A stretch of 64,000 nt of DNA from Canicola haemoglobinophilus. GTDB lineage: Bacteria > Pseudomonadota > Gammaproteobacteria > Enterobacterales > Pasteurellaceae. The stretch spans positions 155,066 to 219,065 of the forward strand of contig NZ_MUXZ01000004.1 in the NCBI RefSeq assembly GCF_002015075.1, written 5' to 3'. The position numbers and the translations under genes are program-made. Of this stretch, positions 44,242-52,260 are shown in pieces (position 1 is the stretch's first letter; each line of letters starts with the position of its first letter). The notes beneath the pieces were generated by a model that was given only the letters and a program-made list of their open reading frames with translations, did not search any database and was not told the DNA's origin.

Positions 44242-44676
44242 ATGACAGAACAAGTTAAAAAATTATCTCCGCGCCGTAGAGCAAGAGAATGTGCGGTACA
44301 AACCCTTTATTCTTGGGCTATTTCAAAAAATGCACCTGAAGAAATAGAATTAAATTTCATTGTGGATCAAGATGACGAAATGAAAGGCGTTGATATGCCG
44401 TATTTCAGAAAATTATTTCGCCAAACAGTGAATAATGTTGATGTTGTTGATAGCACAATGGCGCCTTATTTAGATCGTAATACTGCAGAGTTAGATCCAA
44501 TCGAATGTGCCATTTTACGCTTGGCGGTTTATGAACTGAAATTTGAATTAGACGTCCCTTATAAAGTCGTGATCAATGAGGCGATTGAGGTAGCGAAAGT
44601 ATTTGGTGCTGAAGAAAGCCATAAATACATCAATGGTGTTTTAGATAAAATTGCTCCCGCACTTTCTCGCAAATAA
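44242..44676 (+). CDS. nusB: NusB transcription antitermination factor
   Basis: A 144-residue helical protein that binds boxA RNA with NusE and keeps RNA polymerase processive on rRNA operons. PRRRARECAVQTLYSWAIS in pieces near residue 10 and YKVVINEAIEVAKVFG in pieces near 112 are diagnostic. It follows ribH by 9 bases, as in E. coli ribE(H)-nusB-thiL-pgpA. Confidence 0.97.
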   Translation: MTEQVKKLSPRRRARECAVQTLYSWAISKNAPEEIELNFIVDQDDEMKGVDMPYFRKLFRQTVNNVDVVDSTMAPYLDRNTAELDPIECAILRLAVYELKFELDVPYKVVINEAIEVAKVFGAEESHKYINGVLDKIAPALSRK

Positions 44677-44703
44677 CTATCGTAAATAACTGGGTTTATC
44701 AGA

Positions 44704-45708
44704 ATGAGTAATGGCGAATTTGATATTATTCAGCGCTATTTCACCGCATCAAAACGCCTCCAGCGGAAAGATGTGATTGTTTCTATCGGTGATGATTGCG
44801 CCATTACTGAACATTACCAAAATCAACGTATCGCAATAACCACTGATACCATGGTAGAAAATACGCATTTTCTACCTTCCATTAAGCCTGCCGATTTAGC
44901 TTATAAAGCTGCTGCTACTAATTTAAGTGATCTTGCTGCCATGGGGGCAACGCCAGCATGGTTTTCCCTTGCTATTACTTTGCCTCATGTTGATGAGCAA
45001 TGGCTGAGTGAATTTAGCCAAAGTTTATTTGATGTATTGGATCATTATAATGTGGCGCTAATTGGTGGCGATACTACTAAAGGCCCTGTTTATACCATCA
45101 CTATTACTGCTCAAGGCATTGTACCGAAAGGCAAAGCGCTTTGTCGTCATAGTGCACAAGATGGTGATTGGATCTATGTTTCTGGCACTCTCGGAGATAG
45201 TGCAGCTGGGCTTGCATTGTTGCTACAAAATGCTGAACAAGAGCAAATGGGGGCACAAAGTGCGGTTACGTTTGAGCAAGAATATTTAATTCAGCGCCAT
45301 TTGCGCCCAACGCCTCGAGTTTTGCTCGGATTAGAATTAGCAAGTGCGGAGCTAGCCAATGCCGCTATTGATATTTCAGATGGTTTTATTGCGGATTTAG
45401 GACATATTCTGCAACGTAGCCAATGTGGGGCAGTGATTGATTTAGACAAGTTGCCTTTGTCTGAACAATTAATCGAAACTGTAGGCTTGGCGCAGGCAGA
45501 GAAATTTGCTTTAACAGGCGGAGAGGATTATGAACTTTGCTTTACTGTGCCAGATCGCAATCGTGAAAAGTTAGAGCGAGCTTTAGCGCATATTGGCGTA
45601 AATTATAGTTGTGTTGGGCAAATTCGTCATAAACAGCGTATTAGTTTTCAGCGTAATGGAAAACCTGTTGAGCTAGATTCATTACAAGGTTTCGATCATT
45701 TTAAATAA
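44704..45708 (+). CDS. thiL: Thiamine-monophosphate kinase
   Basis: A 334-residue ATP-dependent kinase that makes thiamine pyrophosphate from thiamine monophosphate. GEFDIIQRYF near residue 3, GDDCAI near 28, TDTMVENTHF near 48 and NLSDLAAMGATP near 73 are typical of the PurM-like fold. No TPP riboswitch fits the 27-base upstream gap. pgpA follows 9 bases later. Confidence 0.97.
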   Translation: MSNGEFDIIQRYFTASKRLQRKDVIVSIGDDCAITEHYQNQRIAITTDTMVENTHFLPSIKPADLAYKAAATNLSDLAAMGATPAWFSLAITLPHVDEQWLSEFSQSLFDVLDHYNVALIGGDTTKGPVYTITITAQGIVPKGKALCRHSAQDGDWIYVSGTLGDSAAGLALLLQNAEQEQMGAQSAVTFEQEYLIQRHLRPTPRVLLGLELASAELANAAIDISDGFIADLGHILQRSQCGAVIDLDKLPLSEQLIETVGLAQAEKFALTGGEDYELCFTVPDRNREKLERALAHIGVNYSCVGQIRHKQRISFQRNGKPVELDSLQGFDHFK

Positions 45709-45717
45709 GATTTCACT

Positions 45718-46203
45718 ATGGCAGGTAATCCTTTATCTCGTATTTCTTTAACTAATCCCATTCATTTTCTTGCTCTTGGTTTAGGTTCTGGGCTCATTCG
45801 ACCTGCACCGGGCACTTGGGGTACGCTTGCCGGCTTAATTGTGGGGTGGTTGCTGTTGCAGGTTATGTCCGCATTTTCTTTTGCAATTACCACCGCACTT
45901 TGTTTCCTATTAGGTTGCTACCTTTGTCAAAAAACAGCAGATGATATGGGCGTTCATGATCATGGCTCAATTGTTTGGGATGAGTTTGTTGGCATTTTTA
46001 TCGTATTGCTTGCTATACCTGATTTGTCCTTGCTTTGGTGCAGCATTGCTTTCATTACATTTCGTTTCTTCGATATTTTAAAACCTTACCCTATTCGCTA
46101 TTTTGATCATAAATTAGAAAGCGGTTTCGGCATTATGCTAGATGATGTTTTGGCAGCCATGTACGCAGTAATCAGTGTTTTTATCTTGCGCTATTTTATG
46201 TAA
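45718..46203 (+). CDS. pgpA: Phosphatidylglycerophosphatase A
   Basis: A 161-residue inner membrane enzyme that dephosphorylates phosphatidylglycerol phosphate to phosphatidylglycerol. APGTWGTLAG near residue 28, DHGSIVWDEFVG near 80 and ILKPYPIRYFD near 118 are family motifs, with about three to four membrane segments. It lies between thiL and a LysE-type exporter. Confidence 0.96.
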   Translation: MAGNPLSRISLTNPIHFLALGLGSGLIRPAPGTWGTLAGLIVGWLLLQVMSAFSFAITTALCFLLGCYLCQKTADDMGVHDHGSIVWDEFVGIFIVLLAIPDLSLLWCSIAFITFRFFDILKPYPIRYFDHKLESGFGIMLDDVLAAMYAVISVFILRYFM

Positions 46204-46212
46204 GGATTAATT

Positions 46213-46842
46213 ATGTTGAATTTATTATTAGTTAATTTATTCGGTTTACTGACACCAGGTCCCGATTTTTTCTACATTAGTCGCTTAGCAGCGAGCCATT
46301 CTAAAAGAAATGCGATTTGTGCATCTTTTGGTATTAGCTTAGGTTGTTTGGTTTGGGCAACTTCAGCTATTCTTGGTTTAGCCGTTTTATTGACAACTTA
46401 TCCTAGTTTACAGGGCATTATCATGGTGCTAGGTGGTAGCTATTTGGCTTATCTTGGCATATTAATGGTAAAAACGAATACAAATGTTGAATTTGAAAGC
46501 GCTGAACCAGAAAAAAGCTCAAAAACGAGTATTGGCAAAGAGGTTTTAAAAGGATTATTGATTAATCTGTCTAATGCAAAGGCAATTATTTTCTTCAGTA
46601 GTGTGATGTCTTTTGTGTTAGTGAATTTAACCGAAACATGGCAAATCATTACCGCACTTTTCTTATTAACTCTTGAAGTTTTTTTATATTTTTCCTTTAT
46701 TGCGCTTATTTTTTCTCACAAATCGGTAAAAAGATTTTATAGCCAATATAGTCGTTACATTGATAATTTTGCTGGGATCTTTTTTCTTTGTTTTGGTGGA
46801 TATTTAATTTATAGTGGTTTTTCCTTAGGTCTTGGCAATTGA
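46213..46842 (+). CDS. LysE/RhtB-family amino acid exporter
   Basis: A 209-residue inner membrane protein with about six hydrophobic segments. LLTPGPDFFYISR near residue 12 matches the first-helix motif of RhtB proteins, and YLAYLGILM near 77 the third helix. Substrates of such exporters include homoserine, threonine and lysine, and cannot be named here. It is followed by dapB, 20 bases downstream of its stop. Confidence 0.9.
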   Translation: MLNLLLVNLFGLLTPGPDFFYISRLAASHSKRNAICASFGISLGCLVWATSAILGLAVLLTTYPSLQGIIMVLGGSYLAYLGILMVKTNTNVEFESAEPEKSSKTSIGKEVLKGLLINLSNAKAIIFFSSVMSFVLVNLTETWQIITALFLLTLEVFLYFSFIALIFSHKSVKRFYSQYSRYIDNFAGIFFLCFGGYLIYSGFSLGLGN

Positions 46843-46862
46843 TAAATACAAGGAGGAATACA

Positions 46863-47675
46863 ATGACGTTAAGAATTGGGATTGTTGGTGCTGGCGGTAG
46901 AATGGGTCGCCAGTTAATCCAAGCTGTATATAATGCGGAAGGCGTTGAACTTGGCGCAACCTTTGAGCGTACTGGCTCATCTTTAGTCGGGGCTGATGCT
47001 GGCGAGTTAGCAGGTATTGGCGCTATTGGGGTTAAAGTCACTGATAATTTAGCGCAAGGAAAAGATAATTTTGATGTATTAATTGATTTTACTCGTCCAG
47101 AAGGCACAATTCAGCACTTAGCATTTTGTGTTGAGCAACAAAAAAATATGATTATTGGTACTACTGGATTTGATGAGCAAGGTAAACAAGCGATCCAACA
47201 AGCAGCACAGAACATCGCTATTGTTTTTGCCTCAAATTACAGTGTGGGCGTGAATTTAGTGTTTAAGCTCTTAGATAAAGCGGCAAAAGTTATGGGGGAT
47301 TATTGCGATATTGAAGTAATTGAGGCTCATCATCGCCATAAAGTAGACGCTCCATCTGGCACAGCTTTATCTATGGGCGAGCATATTGCTAAAACCTTAG
47401 GCAGAGATTTAAAGACGCATGGGGTATTTGCTCGAGAAGGTATTACTGGCGAGCGTAAACGAGATGAGATTGGTTTTTCTACTATTCGTGCAGCCGATGT
47501 TGTGGGCGAGCATACAGTATGGTTTGCGGATATTGGTGAACGGGTAGAAATATCCCATAAAGCCTCTAGCAGAATGACATTTGCCAATGGGGCAGTACGT
47601 GCAGCAAAATGGATTTCTTCTAAACAGAAAGGACTTTTTGATATGACTGATGTGTTGGATTTAAATAATCTGTAA
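46863..47675 (+). CDS. dapB: 4-hydroxy-tetrahydrodipicolinate reductase
   Basis: A 270-residue NAD(P)H enzyme of lysine and diaminopimelate synthesis. GIVGAGGRMGRQL near residue 6 is the nucleotide site, GTTGFDEQG near 101, and EAHHRHKVDAPSGTA near 155 holds the catalytic His/Lys. The start ATG 46863 is preceded by a strong AAGGAGG at 46850-46856. It ends in a strong terminator. Confidence 0.97.
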   Translation: MTLRIGIVGAGGRMGRQLIQAVYNAEGVELGATFERTGSSLVGADAGELAGIGAIGVKVTDNLAQGKDNFDVLIDFTRPEGTIQHLAFCVEQQKNMIIGTTGFDEQGKQAIQQAAQNIAIVFASNYSVGVNLVFKLLDKAAKVMGDYCDIEVIEAHHRHKVDAPSGTALSMGEHIAKTLGRDLKTHGVFAREGITGERKRDEIGFSTIRAADVVGEHTVWFADIGERVEISHKASSRMTFANGAVRAAKWISSKQKGLFDMTDVLDLNNL

Positions 47676-47694
47676 GTGCGGTTGAATTTTTTGT

Positions 47695-47729
47695 ATGGTG
47701 CAAGGTTTAAAATCTTGCACCATTTTTTA
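47695..47729 (+). terminator. Terminator after dapB
   Basis: ATGGTGCAAG (47695-47704) pairs with CTTGCACCAT (47714-47723) around a 9-base loop and is followed by six T residues. An uptake sequence lies just upstream at 47675. Confidence 0.9.
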
Positions 47730-47832
47730 TGGGAGTAATTTATATATTTTCAATCTAATGTATTCTGAATTTCAGGCATAAAAAAAGTCGCTCATCGCAA
47801 CTATCTCTTTCATCATTGTCATCTTTAAATAA

Positions 47833-47919
47833 TGGTGCCCGAGGCCAGACTTGAACTGGCACGCCTCGAAAGGCGAGGGATTTTAAATCCCTTGTGTCTA
47901 CCGATTTCACCACTCGGGC
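47833..47919 (-). tRNA. tRNA-Leu (TAA)
   Basis: An 87-base gene with a long variable arm, encoded CCA and anticodon TAA in the loop ATTTAAAAT. It closely follows E. coli leuZ. It lies 21 bases after tRNA-Gly on the same strand, downstream of pgsA. E. coli has pgsA-glyW-cysT-leuZ; the cysteine tRNA is absent here. Confidence 0.97.
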
Positions 47920-47940
47920 ATCAAGAACGCTGATTTAATT

Positions 47941-48016
47941 TGGAGCGGGAAACGAGGCTCGAACTCGCGACCCCAACCTTGGCAAGGTTGTGCTCTACCA
48001 ACTGAGCTATTCCCGC
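47941..48016 (-). tRNA. tRNA-Gly (GCC)
   Basis: A 76-base cloverleaf with anticodon GCC (loop TTGCCAA), acceptor stem GCGGGAA/TTCCCGC and discriminator T plus encoded CCA. It lies between pgsA and tRNA-Leu, like E. coli glyW. Confidence 0.97.
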
Positions 48017-48171
48017 TTAATTATCAGTGCTGCCTGACAACAGGTGTGCATTTTACTGATTTTTGATCTTGAGTCAAATAAAAAATTGCAAAAATTATTC
48101 AAGTGATTAAAAATAAATCTGTGTTAAAAGTGTTGTGGTTTTTTATATTAGAATTGAGCGTTTTATCTACA

Positions 48172-48726
48172 TTATTCACTATCAGCTAAAAGGTAATTTT
48201 TGGCAATAGCTAAATATTGAAACATCGACCATACAGTTAAGATTGCTGCTATATATAGAAAGATAATAGCTGTAATCTCCATTAATGGATTGTAACGCCA
48301 TAAAAGTCCACCAAGAGCAAGCATTTGGGAGGCTGTTTTTACTTTACCTAGCCAAGATACAGCCACTTTGCTACGACTACCAAGTTCTGCCATCCATTCT
48401 CTTAGCGCTGAAATAATAATCTCACGAGAAATCATGATGATTGCTGGTATAGTTACCCAAAAAGCATTTTGATATTCAACAACTAAGGTTAAAGCTGCAA
48501 CAACCATCACTTTATCTGCAACAGGATCTAAAAATGCACCAAAAGGTGTGCTTTGGTTCCATCTTCTAGCTAAATATCCATCTAGCCAATCAGTTACTGA
48601 TGCAATAAAAAAAATAAGTGTTGTTAGAAATGGAGCCCAGCTAAATGGCAAATAAAATGCCAGAATAAAAAAAGGGATTAAAGCAACCCGAAATAAAGTG
48701 AGAATAGTTGGAATATTGAATTTCAT
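48172..48726 (-). CDS. pgsA: Phosphatidylglycerophosphate synthase
   Basis: A 184-residue inner membrane enzyme that joins glycerol 3-phosphate to CDP-diacylglycerol, the first committed step to phosphatidylglycerol. The CDP-alcohol motif DG-x2-AR-x8-G-x3-D-x3-D is seen as DGYLAR...GAFLDPVADK near residues 49-73. About four membrane segments are present. It precedes tRNA-Gly and tRNA-Leu, as in E. coli; its product feeds PgpA encoded 2 kb away. Confidence 0.97.
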   Translation of the reverse strand: MKFNIPTILTLFRVALIPFFILAFYLPFSWAPFLTTLIFFIASVTDWLDGYLARRWNQSTPFGAFLDPVADKVMVVAALTLVVEYQNAFWVTIPAIIMISREIIISALREWMAELGSRSKVAVSWLGKVKTASQMLALGGLLWRYNPLMEITAIIFLYIAAILTVWSMFQYLAIAKNYLLADSE

Positions 48727-48816
48727 AATGCGGTTTTGCGTAGAGTAGGGATACGCTGTATTTTAAAGCATATCCCTTATTTTTAAAAGTCGAGTACAAC
48801 TAACAAAATAAAATAA

Positions 48817-49689
48817 TTAATTATTTTTGATATAGGATTTTAAAGTTTGTTCAATTTCATAGATCCAGTCTAATTCGTATTGCGTAAATCCTGCTTGAAT
48901 ACGAGCATCAGTATTAATGACACCTTTGAAAATCACTATACGATACTTATGCAAGAGCTCCCCAAAACATTTCATTGCATCTAGTTGGCGTTTGGCTGAA
49001 AGCGCATGATACCAATGATTTCCAATCGAAACATGGCCAATTTCGTCACGCAAAATAATATCTAAAATTGCCACCGCATCAAAATCTTTGCGCTGTGCAA
49101 TTTTTTCTTGTAGTACAGGCGTTGCATCTAATCCTCTTACTTCTAAAACTCTGGGCACTAATGCCATTCGTTCCCAAATATCATGTGCTGTTGCTTGAGC
49201 CATTTCCCATAGACCCGCATGAGCTTCAAAATTACCATATTGATAACCTAATGTTTTTAAATGCTCATTAATGAGCGCAAAATGAGTACTTTCTTCGCAT
49301 GCAACCCTAAGCCAATCTTTGATAAAAGGCATGCCTTGATTGAGTTCCTCTTGTGCCTTACGACCAAATCTCCAAGCAGCATCTAAGCCAAGATTTATTG
49401 CATTAAATTCAATATGTGCAATGGAGTGTAATGTTGCAGCATAGCCTTCATTTGTAGCAAAAGAACGTTTAGGTACATCTTTAGGCGCAACAAGTGATGG
49501 TTTAGTTGGAATTCCAACGATATCTTGTTCTGGTACTACAATCGGAAAATCTTCTAGTTTATCTAAAGTGATGTTAGGTAAAATTTCATCATATAAGTAG
49601 TTAACTAATCGACATTTTTCATAAGGATCTGTTTCTGCTAAGGCTGTTTTGATTTTTTGCCAGAATTCTTGAACTGAAAGTGCGGTCAT
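48817..49689 (-). CDS. DUF455 ferritin-like protein
   Basis: A 290-residue protein of the DUF455 family, which has a ferritin-like helical bundle. Potential di-metal ligands are in SIAHIEFNAINL near residue 90, CEESTHFALINEH near 136, AHDIWERM near 168 and ILRDEIGHVSIG near 212, giving the Glu/His pattern of di-iron carboxylate proteins. No signal peptide. Its reaction is unknown to me. It is divergent from the 4.5S RNA gene. Confidence 0.8.
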   Translation of the reverse strand: MTALSVQEFWQKIKTALAETDPYEKCRLVNYLYDEILPNITLDKLEDFPIVVPEQDIVGIPTKPSLVAPKDVPKRSFATNEGYAATLHSIAHIEFNAINLGLDAAWRFGRKAQEELNQGMPFIKDWLRVACEESTHFALINEHLKTLGYQYGNFEAHAGLWEMAQATAHDIWERMALVPRVLEVRGLDATPVLQEKIAQRKDFDAVAILDIILRDEIGHVSIGNHWYHALSAKRQLDAMKCFGELLHKYRIVIFKGVINTDARIQAGFTQYELDWIYEIEQTLKSYIKNN

Positions 49690-49751
49690 ATTTTTCCTTG
49701 TTTGAATAGAATAATCTTTAGCCGCTCAAAGTATAATTATCAGAGAAAGAT

Positions 49752-49780
49752 TTGCAATCGGAATTTGCTTATAGGATAAT
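49752..49780 (+). promoter_or_regulatory. Promoter of the 4.5S RNA gene
   Basis: TTGCAA (49752-49757) and GATAAT (49775-49780) are separated by exactly 17 bases. Transcription would begin near 49787 and first pass a small hairpin, ATTAACC-GTTC-GGTTAAT (49788-49805), just before the mature RNA. Confidence 0.75.
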
Positions 49781-49810
49781 GTGCGCCATTAACCGTTCGG
49801 TTAATTCTAT

Positions 49811-49922
49811 GGAAACCTTTTCGGTTCCTCGCAATAGTGTCTGGTTTACCTGGTCAGGTTCGGAAGAAAGCAGCCAAAGTCAGAATTTCTGTGTGCCGAG
49901 ATCAAGCTGGAAAGGTTTCCGC
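49811..49922 (+). ncRNA. ffs: 4.5S RNA (signal recognition particle RNA)
   Basis: The conserved apical part GGTCAGG-TTCGGAAG-AAAGCAGCC (about 49853-49877) is the SRP domain IV with its GGAA-type tetraloop, which binds Ffh. The ends GGAAACCTTT (49811-49820) and AAAGGTTTCC (49911-49920) pair perfectly, fixing the limits to about 110 bases, the size of E. coli 4.5S RNA (114). Exact ends could differ by a few bases because of processing. Confidence 0.95.
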
Positions 49923-49956
49923 CCATCAAGCCAATATCAAAATCACTTACAAAAAA

Positions 49957-49980
49957 AGCAACTTTTCAGTTGCCTTTGTT
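49957..49980 (+). terminator. Terminator of the 4.5S RNA gene
   Basis: GCAACT (49958-49963) pairs with AGTTGC (49968-49973) around TTTC and is followed by CTTTGTTTT. Confidence 0.75.
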
Positions 49981-50074
49981 TTGCTTATTTCATTCCTTTG
50001 TTTATAAATCCTAAAGGTTTTTGTAGCTAATAATTGTATTACCGCAGTCAAATTAAACATTTTTTCCAGTGTCC

Positions 50075-50102
50075 TTGATTTTTTTTTTTTTTTTTTTACA
50101 AT
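50075..50102 (+). promoter_or_regulatory. Candidate phase-variable promoter with a T19 spacer tract
   Basis: TTGATT (50075-50080) and TACAAT (50097-50102) match -35 and -10 boxes with 16 bases between them. The spacer is all T, and with its flanking bases forms a 19-T run (50079-50097). It lies 36 bases before the terC start. Homopolymers in promoter spacers are known phase-variation devices in Haemophilus, Moraxella and Neisseria. That this is the Ter operon promoter is inferred. Confidence 0.65.
50079..50097. repeat. Homopolymeric T19 tract
   Basis: Nineteen consecutive T residues, by far the longest homopolymer in the window. It lies between the 4.5S RNA terminator and terC. Confidence 0.95.
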
Positions 50103-50138
50103 AAGGAAGTTTATTCAAATTTTTAAGGAATGCATTTA

Positions 50139-51143
50139 ATGGAACATTTCGGCTTCCCTATCGAAACAATTATTGTTTTTTTCAGCGTTATTCTGCTCTC
50201 CGTTTACCTCGATTTATTTGCTCACCGCAATACCAAAGAAATTAGCGTTAAAGATGCGACACTTTGGTCTCTTTTCTGGATTGGGCTCGCTTTAGCTTTT
50301 TATGCCTATTTGTGGATTCGCTTTAGTAAAAATGATGCCGATCTCTATCTTGCTGGTTATGTATTAGAGAAAAGTTTGTCGGTAGATAACCTAATGGTAT
50401 TCATGGCAATTTTTTCATCCTTTGGTATCACAGGAAAACTACAACATCGCATTCTATACTGGGGAATTGTGGGAGCCTTAATCTTCCGAGCAATCTTTGT
50501 TGTTGCTGGAACCGCTCTTTTCTCTTTAAGTCCTTGGATTGGTTTTGGTTTTGCTGCATTTGTAATCTGGAGCGGTTGGAAAATGTTGGCAAGCAGTGGC
50601 GATGATGATGAAGAAATTGAAGATTATTCAAACCACTGGAGTGTTCTCTGGACGGGGAAAGTAATGCCCGTTTATACCAAATTATTTGGTGATCGTTTCT
50701 TAGTAAAACATTCCGAACTTTCAGAAGAACAGATTGCTTCAACTACTCGTAAAGGTTTACGTTATGTTACACCCGCATTCCTATGCCTAATGGCAATTGA
50801 AACCTCTGATGTTGCTTTTGCCTTTGACTCCGTTCCAGCTGTAATTGCGGTAACTCAAGAACCACTACTTGTTTATGCGGCAATGATCTTCGCTATTCTT
50901 GGTTTGCGTAGTCTTTACTTTATTTTAGCAGCATTAACGAAATATCTTGTTCACCTTGAGAAAGCCGTTATTGCTTTACTCTTCTTTATCGGTGTCAAAA
51001 TGGGTATCCAATCTTGGAATCATGCTCTTGGTGATACAGGTATTCATATTAGCCCAAATATGAGTCTCTATATTGTACTTGGTACATTAGCAGTTGGCGT
51101 TATTGCTTCACTCATTTTCCCAGAGAAAAAATCTGAAGAATAA
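50139..51143 (+). CDS. terC: TerC-family integral membrane protein
   Basis: A 334-residue inner membrane protein with about nine hydrophobic segments, of the TerC/Alx family linked to tellurite resistance, manganese export and stress. EKSLSVDNLMVFMAIFSSFG in pieces near residue 82 and ETSDVAFAFDSVPAV near 222 contain the conserved Asp residues of the two half-repeats. The start is ATG 50139, nine bases from AAGGA; an in-frame ATG at 50130 directly abuts that site. It is the first gene of a Ter-type operon extending to 58841. Confidence 0.92.
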   Translation: MEHFGFPIETIIVFFSVILLSVYLDLFAHRNTKEISVKDATLWSLFWIGLALAFYAYLWIRFSKNDADLYLAGYVLEKSLSVDNLMVFMAIFSSFGITGKLQHRILYWGIVGALIFRAIFVVAGTALFSLSPWIGFGFAAFVIWSGWKMLASSGDDDEEIEDYSNHWSVLWTGKVMPVYTKLFGDRFLVKHSELSEEQIASTTRKGLRYVTPAFLCLMAIETSDVAFAFDSVPAVIAVTQEPLLVYAAMIFAILGLRSLYFILAALTKYLVHLEKAVIALLFFIGVKMGIQSWNHALGDTGIHISPNMSLYIVLGTLAVGVIASLIFPEKKSEE

Positions 51144-51152
51144 GGATATTTT

Positions 51153-51521
51153 ATGTTTGTAAAAAATTTAACAATTTTAACCGCTTGTTTAGGTTTTATG
51201 AGTGTAGCGGTTGCTCAACGTTATACCGCTCCACCAACATCTTCAACAACAGGGTACGTCCCTGTCATTAGCGATCAACAAATGGAACAATGCGTGGAAA
51301 TTTATAACCAAGCGAAGTGGTTAGATGAAGAATTATCTCGCACTTCGGTTAATCAATATTCAAGCTACGAAGTGAATGCTTATAACCAAAAAGCGGATAA
51401 ACATAGACAACTAACTTCTTGGTTTAATCAGAACTGTGCAGGTAAACAATCTCAATCTGCATGTAAGGCCGCTCAAGAATTAAATCGTAAGAATGGTTTA
51501 CCAACACAATCTTGTTATTGA
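51153..51521 (+). CDS. Small secreted Cys-containing protein of the Ter operon, unknown function
   Basis: A 122-residue protein with a signal peptide of about 21 residues (cleaved near AVA-Q). The mature part has four Cys (near 47, 94, 102 and 121), consistent with two disulfides in the periplasm. A Thr/Ser/Pro-rich start is followed by a helical region rich in Gln and Asn. I do not recognise the family. It lies 9 bases after terC and 28 bases before the first von Willebrand gene, so it is likely part of the operon. AAGGA precedes the ATG. Confidence 0.75.
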   Translation: MFVKNLTILTACLGFMSVAVAQRYTAPPTSSTTGYVPVISDQQMEQCVEIYNQAKWLDEELSRTSVNQYSSYEVNAYNQKADKHRQLTSWFNQNCAGKQSQSACKAAQELNRKNGLPTQSCY

Positions 51522-51549
51522 TGATATATGAATTGATTAGGAGAACATT

Positions 51550-52188
51550 ATGCGTCGTTTACCCGTTTATTTATTAGTAGATACTTCTGGCTCAATGATG
51601 GGCGAGGCAATTGAGTCTGTTAGAAATGGATTGCAGATGTTGGTATCAGCTTTACGTCAAGATCCTTATGCTTTGGAAACAGCTTATTTATCTGTGATTA
51701 CATTTAACACCACAGCAAAACAAGTGACACCATTAACAGAATTAATGAGTTTCCAAATTCCTGATTTACAAGCGAGTGGCGTTACTGCAATGGGTGGTGC
51801 TTTAAGTTTACTTGTAGACTGTATCAATAGAGAGGTGCAAAAAGGCTCTTCGGAAGTGAAGGGAGATTGGAAACCTGTTGTGTTCTTACTTTCAGATGGT
51901 CTACCTACCGATGATTTACAACAAGGCATCAATGCTATCCGCACAGTAAAAACAGGTACTTTTGTTGCATGTGCCGCAGGTGCTGGTGCGGATACGAATG
52001 TGTTAAAGCAAATTACAGAAAGTGTCGTTTCTCTTGATACAGCAGATGCAAATTCTATCAAAGCTTTCTTTAAATGGGTTTCCGCTTCCATTTCGGTATC
52101 TAGCCAAAAAGTTGACTTAAATAAGAAAGATGTAAGTGGTTTAGGTGAATTACCTCCACCGCCAGCAGAACTGAATATTGTACTTTAA
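51550..52188 (+). CDS. von Willebrand factor A protein, TerY-like (first copy)
   Basis: A 212-residue cytoplasmic vWA domain. The MIDAS motif DTSGSMMG lies at residues 11-18; further metal contacts are in GVTAMGGAL near 80 and LLSDGLPTDD near 116. It ends in a Pro-rich tail (ELPPPPAELNIVL) nearly identical to that of the next protein. TerY proteins of this type are thought to act as metal-dependent scaffolds with a kinase and a PP2C phosphatase. AGGAG precedes the ATG. Confidence 0.88.
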   Translation: MRRLPVYLLVDTSGSMMGEAIESVRNGLQMLVSALRQDPYALETAYLSVITFNTTAKQVTPLTELMSFQIPDLQASGVTAMGGALSLLVDCINREVQKGSSEVKGDWKPVVFLLSDGLPTDDLQQGINAIRTVKTGTFVACAAGAGADTNVLKQITESVVSLDTADANSIKAFFKWVSASISVSSQKVDLNKKDVSGLGELPPPPAELNIVL

Positions 52189-52196
52189 CCTTATTT

Positions 52197-52225
52197 AGAC
52201 GGCGGAAGTTATTTCCGTCTTCTAT
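52197..52225 (+). terminator. Weak hairpin between the first two vWA genes
   Basis: AGACGG (52197-52202) pairs with CCGTCT (52215-52220), with a partially paired 12-base loop, followed by TCTATAT. It lies in the largest gap (72 bases) of the Ter operon and could act as a partial terminator or mRNA processing site. Confidence 0.35.
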
Positions 52226-52260
52226 ATCTACCACATCTACAACGTTTATTTGGTTTTATT

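Noticed and set aside
50079..50097. T19 tract as the U-run of a terminator for the 4.5S RNA
   Set aside because: No GC-rich stem lies directly before it, and a proper hairpin with a T-rich tail is already present at 49957-49980.
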